Shown in pieces: positions 58,801 to 64,000 of a stretch of DNA of 64,000 bases. Within the stretch, counting starts at the first letter, position 1. Every line of letters begins with the position of its first letter. The notes under the pieces were generated by a model. That model did not search any database and was not told the DNA's origin. It saw only the letters and a program-made list of their open reading frames with translations. The DNA comes from Henckelia pumila (lineage: Eukaryota; Streptophyta; Magnoliopsida; Lamiales; Gesneriaceae): positions 128,744,375 through 128,808,374 of the forward strand of contig NC_133121.1 in assembly GCF_033568475.1 (NCBI RefSeq), given 5' to 3'. The translations under genes and the position numbers were made by a program.

Positions 58801-59994
58801 GAAGGAAGACGAGAAGAAAGTGAACGCCAAGCCACAAAACCACGTCACACAGTACGTGTCACCTTTGCAATAACTTGTCCATATTACATCCATGTGGCTG
58901 AATATTTGCAGTAATCATAATTATAACTAGCTACACACGCGATTTGTACGAAATATAATGTATAGAAAAAAAAAATAGTAGGAAAAGTGGAAAAAAGATG
59001 GGTTTGAGATGAGAAGTTGGATTTAAAATGAATTATATAAATTATTATATTGTCATTCAATTATTTTTATTAATAAATAAAATTGAAGAATATTTTAATC
59101 TACACATATAAAATTATCAAATCAATTATTATAAGACGTTGATGCTTTATTAAATGGTAAGATAATAATAAATTATTAAATATACTAATATTAATTTCTC
59201 TTGATAATAAAAACGCATTTATTGCCCAAAATGGCAAAATTGGTGGTGTTTTCAGCATATTATCGAAGGGAATATTGTTATTTTAATCTTCTAGTTTTGC
59301 TTTTTTTCCCCACACTTTTGGTTTATTTTTAAATCTCTTATATATTTTTCACATATTATATATTTTATTATATATATGATATGATTAAGTTCTATTTATG
59401 TTGTTTATCGTTAGGGTGTGATGTTTTATTTAAAATATAATTTTTTATGTTGATTTTTTTTTTTGAGAAAATTTTTTATGTTGAAATTTAAAATGATTTG
59501 TTTGATATTATTTGTTTATTGTTTGATATTATTTATTATCGGGTAACAAACGTTAATATTTTTTTTGTTTGGAATCTCAAATATGAGATTTAAAAAAAAT
59601 GGCATTGTGCCGTGGTTTGATTGTGGGCCGTGACGAGAGGGAGAGACAACTCATTTGAGAGCTTTTAATTTTAGTCATGTTTCAGTAATAATAATAATAA
59701 TAATAATAATATATCCATCTCAATTATTTGTTGCACGATAGAAAAATTGTTAAAAAAACAAAAAATAATTTTAACAACATAATGAAGAAAAAATACAAGA
59801 GATAAATATGCAAAATAAAAAATACAATTTTATTTATTCTAAATTAGATTGGATTGCCTTGATTTAAATGTTATCGTGTTCCATTGAAAAATATTAAATT
59901 TCAAATATATAATGGAATCATATTGCTTCGAAATTTCATTATAGTCAACGAAATATTTTGTTGTCAGACTTATAAATGATAAATGCTACATGTA
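58801..59994. other. intergenic, bZIP upstream region
   Basis: Promoter of the bZIP gene at the left (CCACGTCACACAGTACGTGTCACC at 58842 has two ACGT cores), then AT-rich DNA with an (ATA)n microsatellite at about 59688-59712. No gene. Confidence 0.55.
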
Positions 59995-60155
59995 CACATT
60001 GATTTACACATTAAATTACACACTACACATGAAATTACAAAATTATTCCTTCACTTGATTTGAAAAAAAATCTTTTCAAAATACATTAAAGATATTTATT
60101 TAATTTTAAGTGCAATGTATAACTCAACGTGTAACCCTTCATGTACACACGTAGC
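59995..60155. mobile_element. candidate MITE with GCTAC.TGTAC termini
   Basis: The inverted ends GCTACATGTACACATTG and CATGTACACACGTAGC enclose 161 bp, with secondary inverted TTACAC / GTGTAA words inside. No clean TSD. Non-coding. Confidence 0.45.
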
Positions 60156-61266
60156 AACTAGCAATACCCTTTATAAATATGATATTATAAATTATCTGGT
60201 CTAGTCATTATTAATTACGTTTTAATAATAGTAATAGTATTATAAATAGTTTGGAAAGATGAGACGAACGTGTTTGCTGGCCAAAATGAAAAACTAATTT
60301 TTTATTTTTTGTTTATTTTTTTAAAAAAGGCGTCAACCGAGTTGTCAAAAGCAGCGTACTGTAGAAACTACGTAGAAGTGGGTGAGCTGGCACCAAGTAA
60401 TTCGAGCTGGCTCAATTATATTTATTCCAACTCATCTGTACCGAACACGTGTCCATAGCCGGCTCAATCTACGCGGCCAGCTACCAAATTAACTATCCGA
60501 GGTGAAATTTAATTATCTTCTATAAAATGAAATACGACGCCGTGTTTTTGAACCTGTCAAATTAATTAATTGGATTTGATGGAGCCTTTCGGATCCGCAC
60601 TGGGCCCCCATAGGTTCTTCTAGTCTGCTTCCAATGGTCTCCAAATTCTTCTTCTTCTCAGAAAAAAATAATTCTTTAATTTATTATTATTTTTAAATGA
60701 GATTGATGAATTAAGAAACATCACAAAAATTCAACTTCGAGTATTTTAATATTTTCACATTCACATAATTCGTAGTCATTGATTGCTCGAGATGAAAACC
60801 TGATCCAACGGCTGGAGTGAATCCACATTCCATCAGATGAAATGTCTATCGTAGACGGTAGAACACATGGTACGTGGATAAGCGGGGGGCCAAGGTAATA
60901 AAGCAGCAGTACTTGAGTTGAGCTTACGTGTGACATCTTTGGGACCCACTAATACGCGTGTGTCAGCTCATATGTCGCGACCTTCTGGATGGATGGATTA
61001 ATGGGTGCCCACGTGTCGTCCACATGTGCTCCAAACACATGCGTATCTTTTTCCCTCTGTGCTGGCTAATCATTTTATTATCCTGCTTAATTAATATTTT
61101 AATTATTTTTAGGTTTTCAAAATCATTAAAATAAATAAATAAAAAGAAATGAACTTATCAGACTTGGGAAGTAGCAACTGTACGAGGAAGGAAGGATGCG
61201 TATATGTTGGGATAAATAACATCACTTTGTGATTTGGTTTTCAAAAATATATATTTATGTCTTAAT
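60156..61266. other. intergenic
   Basis: No gene is recognised. Several ACGTG-core words (ACACGTGTCC, CCACGTGTCG, CCACATGTGC) cluster at 60440-61030, which could mark a promoter of a gene I cannot see. The 60-70-codon ORFs have no domain content. Confidence 0.5.
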
Positions 61267-61566
61267 AAAAGAATAATAAATTTTTTGTGTGACGGAAAAT
61301 AAAAATATTATTTTTAACATAAAAATTTATTTTTCATGATGAGTCCGATCGAATAAGAGATCGATCTCACGTATTTGACTCAAGAAACCATTTCAAGTTA
61401 GTTTTTGTGACGAGCAAGTCTCTTGTGAGATGGTATCACAGATATTTATTTTTGAAATGAGTCAACTTTATCCATATTTAAAATAAAATAATAATTTTAA
61501 CATAAAAAATAATATCTTTTCGTGGACTCGAACATTCATCTCTCAAAATTGACTTGTCTCACGCAA
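61267..61566. repeat. diverged copies of an AT-rich MITE with GTGAGA/TCTCAC ends
   Basis: Two tandem relics share TGAGTC..., AATATTATTTTTAACATAAAAA and a GATCTCAC / AAGAGA...CTCAC end. The second (about 61405-61566) runs from CAAGTCTCTTGTGAGATGG to GACTTGTCTCACGCAAG. A third relic is at about 63090-63190. This type of repeat is, from memory, common in some asterid genomes. Confidence 0.5.
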
Positions 61567-61824
61567 GTGTGTGTGATTTTATTTTATTTTTTTGTAACGT
61601 GAGAATTTGCAGTCGTTACCTTCGGTGCGCACTGGGTAAACCCCTAGGACTAACGCAATAGCATGCAAACTACGTTAGCCAGATAAATCACACTAGACAA
61701 ACCCTATGTCACAGGCTAGTCCAAGAAGGTGTTGGTAGGGGAAATCGAACTCCTAATCTGTGGCCAAGAATTCACATACTCCACTAACTTGAACAACTCT
61801 TAAGGGCGTGTGTGTGATTTTATT
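61567..61824 (-). mobile_element. tRNA-derived SINE with 17-bp target duplication
   Basis: A perfect 17-bp direct repeat GTGTGTGTGATTTTATT lies at 61567-61583 and 61808-61824. Read on the minus strand from 61807, the 224-bp body starts GCCCTTAAGAGTTGTTCAAG, has an A-box-like TTAGTGGAGT and a B-box GAGTTCGATTTCC about 35 nt on, and ends in an A-rich tail (the T-run at 61584-61593). Internal pol III promoter plus A tail plus long TSD define a SINE mobilised by LINE machinery. No family is assigned. Confidence 0.85.
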
Positions 61825-63464
61825 GTTTACATGTAGCTGGATTAGTGCAGAGCAATGGCAGAACCCGTTGAATTATTATTTTGCTTGCGTAGTAAAAATA
61901 CTCAATCGCGAAAAAATATCTCTTTATTACTTTGAGAAGAGAATCGTTGGTTTGACCGACGAACTACGTGGGAAAATGGACCTTATTTCTTTCATTTTCA
62001 GCAATATTTTTGGAAAGTTTCCATTCAGTTCGCTTTCGGAAAACTTGCTGGTCGCGGATTAGTTCGTTCTGCGCCGCCAGCGGCCTAAAATAAAGCAGGT
62101 TGATATCTTTTGCATTCATTTATTCAACTTGACACGTGGGAAGGACTTACTCTCCTAGTGGCTCGGCTTGGTCTCGCTCCCTTCCCGCACCATTCCTCCC
62201 CACTCAAAAGAGCTCACTTCCGCAAGGTTTCAATTCAATTAAAAAACAAGGCAAACGTGGGTTTGTCAAACAATCAAGGCTCAATCAAGCTTGCCTAACC
62301 AAACAGGTCCTTAAATCTATAGCTCCTATTAGTGTAAATTCCCCCATTATTTTCTTTGAATCATATACAAACATAAACGTCTATCATTAATTTAACATGT
62401 CAATGTCAATTGTAATAATTAAAATTGTGTTTTGATAGAATTGATTCAAATATATTAAAATATAATTTATTGTTTAGATAAATAATATTATAAACTTTAA
62501 ATCCATTTTTTATTTTTTTTTAATATTTCGGGTTAATTATGCTTTATTTCAAGTTAACCCAATGATCATGTAATTTGAAATTCATTCAATTTTATATAAC
62601 CAATGTGTACATAAATATATAAAATTTGATTTATTATTTCATTGTTAACATAACATACAATCAAAATTTATATATTTAAAATCCTTCCGGAAAACAATGT
62701 GTATTGTTATTTAAATCTTTGTGAACGACCAACATTTCCTACAATTGTCATATGTATTAATGGGGCTCCCATCCTTTTTCATTGGGTCCCTTCAAGGGTA
62801 TAAGCCCAACTAATTATCAGCCGGAAGAAGAAGTGGGTAGACGATATGGGAATTATTAATTGGATCGAAGATTTGTAAAAAAACTAACAAATTTATAATG
62901 CAAACCTAATTAATTTTTCAGGAAGGTTATAAACACGAAAATTTAAAATTTTATTTGATAAGATGCGGTGAATCTTAATAAGAAATAATTATTGGGGTGA
63001 TTAAATATTAAACGAAAATGAAACCAAATTGAATATACCTATTTTCATATCGAATAGGTCTTTTGTGTTTTGTGTCTCTTGTGACTTGTCAGATGATCTC
63101 GGGTCAATCTAATTCATATTTATAACGAAAAATAATATTTTTAACATAAATTTAAAAATTTTAATTTGACAAATCAATCGGAGATTCATCTTTTTTTTAA
63201 ATACTCAAGTATAAGCCAGAACTAAAATGGCTATAAAAGTCACTCATTTTAAAATTTATATTTTCTCCAATTAGGACAAGAGTATTACCACTAGTCCGCC
63301 ACCCTCGTTCAGAACGCAAAGTCATTGTCGTGATATTATCCTCGATCCGCCAACACTATGACTCTAAATATGAATTCTACATGTTCAACAGGTGGTTCTT
63401 GTTCTACCTACCCACGTAGGATAACAATTATTTTCTCATTATTGTTGTTAGTGACTTACTCTCA
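61825..63464. other. intergenic
   Basis: A moderately GC region at about 62130-62300 has no recognisable protein. The remainder is AT-rich, with a relic of the 61.4-kb MITE at about 63090-63190. No gene supported. Confidence 0.55.
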
Positions 63465-63472
63465 CATATATT

Positions 63473-63988
63473 TAGAGCCGTCAATTTGGATTAGGTCCGC
63501 TGGGTCAACTCGACCCGTCACACAATTTAAGTGGGTTGAGTTGAAATTTTTTCAACCCAATAAAAGGTGGGCCTAGATGGGCCAACCCGCCTAGGCCCGT
63601 GACCCGCGCGGGTTGGTACAGGCCCGCGGGCCTAGAATTTATTGTTGTATAAGTATTTTTTAATAAAAGTTGTGATTTTTTTTGTATTAATTACTTTATA
63701 TAAAATTTACGCACATGAAATCAATAATTAAAAAAATATTAATATGTTTCTATTACTATTTATTTATGAAATGATTTTTATAATTAATTATAATATTTTT
63801 ATTTATTTTTATTTGTTGTGATTCAATCCGCGGGCCGGCCTGCCTAACACGTAACCCACATTGGGTTGGGTTGAGTTGAGGATTTTGAGCCCGCCAGGAT
63901 GGTGGGTCGGCCCGCCATCAACCCGCTAAAATACAGATTTTTAGTGGGCCGGCTCGCCCGCCATTGATTGGCCTGTTTGACCGCTCTA
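63473..63988. mobile_element. hAT-type MITE, 516 bp, CCCGC/GCGGG-rich
   Basis: The ends TAGAGCCGTCAA / TTTGACCGCTCTA are flanked by CATATATT (63465-63472) and CATATATC (63989-63996), matching 7 of 8. The ~130 bp at each end is packed with GGGTT, CCCGC and GGCCC words (GACCCGCGCGGGTT; CCGCGGGCCGGCC); the middle is AT-rich. Same design as the elements at 16.8, 19.4 and 19.8 kb, but with a different subterminal word. Confidence 0.82.
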
Positions 63989-64000
63989 CATATATCGTTC

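Noticed and set aside
60270-60458. 62-codon + strand ORF as a small protein gene
   Set aside because: No promoter, no domain, and lysine/phenylalanine-rich by AT composition.

Overview
The window is nuclear DNA of a flowering plant, almost certainly a eudicot. Genes have short GT-AG introns and AT-rich intergenic DNA, and they sit among nested LTR retrotransposons, Helitron-like DNA, hAT-type MITEs, foldback elements and a SINE. A repeat near 61.4 kb resembles one I associate with asterids (Lamiales), but that is a weak hint.

Layout. 1-10.75 kb is a retrotransposon nest: a Ty1/copia 3' half whose 3' LTR is split by an internally deleted Ty3/gypsy chromovirus (Tekay/Del type), next to a second, older Tekay-like LTR. 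A ~170-bp compound foldback with a perfect 26-bp-arm palindrome follows (10.8 kb). 11.3-19.4 kb is a gene-free, very AT-rich Helitron-like block with internally duplicated units, interrupted by an exactly 1000-bp hAT element; two more hAT MITEs follow to 20.4 kb. 26.69-37.73 kb is a complete 11-kb Tat/Retand-type Ty3/gypsy element (minus strand) with intact TSDs. It carries a spliced, antisense accessory gene with its own TATA box. 51.46-53.54 kb is a ~2.07-kb near-palindromic foldback.

Six host genes are resolved to exon level: an arabinogalactan peptide (21.5 kb, +); an MTM1/SLC25A39-type mitochondrial carrier (22.4-25.9 kb, -, 10 exons, 392 aa); a cytokinin-response-factor type AP2/ERF (38.2-39.1 kb, -, 310 aa); a ubiquitin-conjugating enzyme E2 of the UBC8/9/10/28 group (41.3-43.7 kb, -, 4 exons, 148 aa); a glucose-6-phosphate 1-epimerase (46.4-48.7 kb, -, 8 exons, 317 aa); and a G-box-binding bZIP factor (54.7-57.5 kb, -, 11 exons, 373 aa). 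They are not a pathway cluster; apart from the convergent pair AGP/MTM1 they are simply neighbours.

Most noteworthy signals: the antisense spliced gene in the Tat element, whose five in-frame stops all look like C-to-T changes of CGA or CAG; the 2-kb foldback; the Helitron-like tandem structure; an AUG-UGA minimal uORF candidate ahead of the CRF gene; a frameshift that displaces the conserved C-terminal tail of the bZIP factor; a YVDD-to-YVDN change in the copia reverse transcriptase; and a rearranged RNase H segment in the Tekay element.
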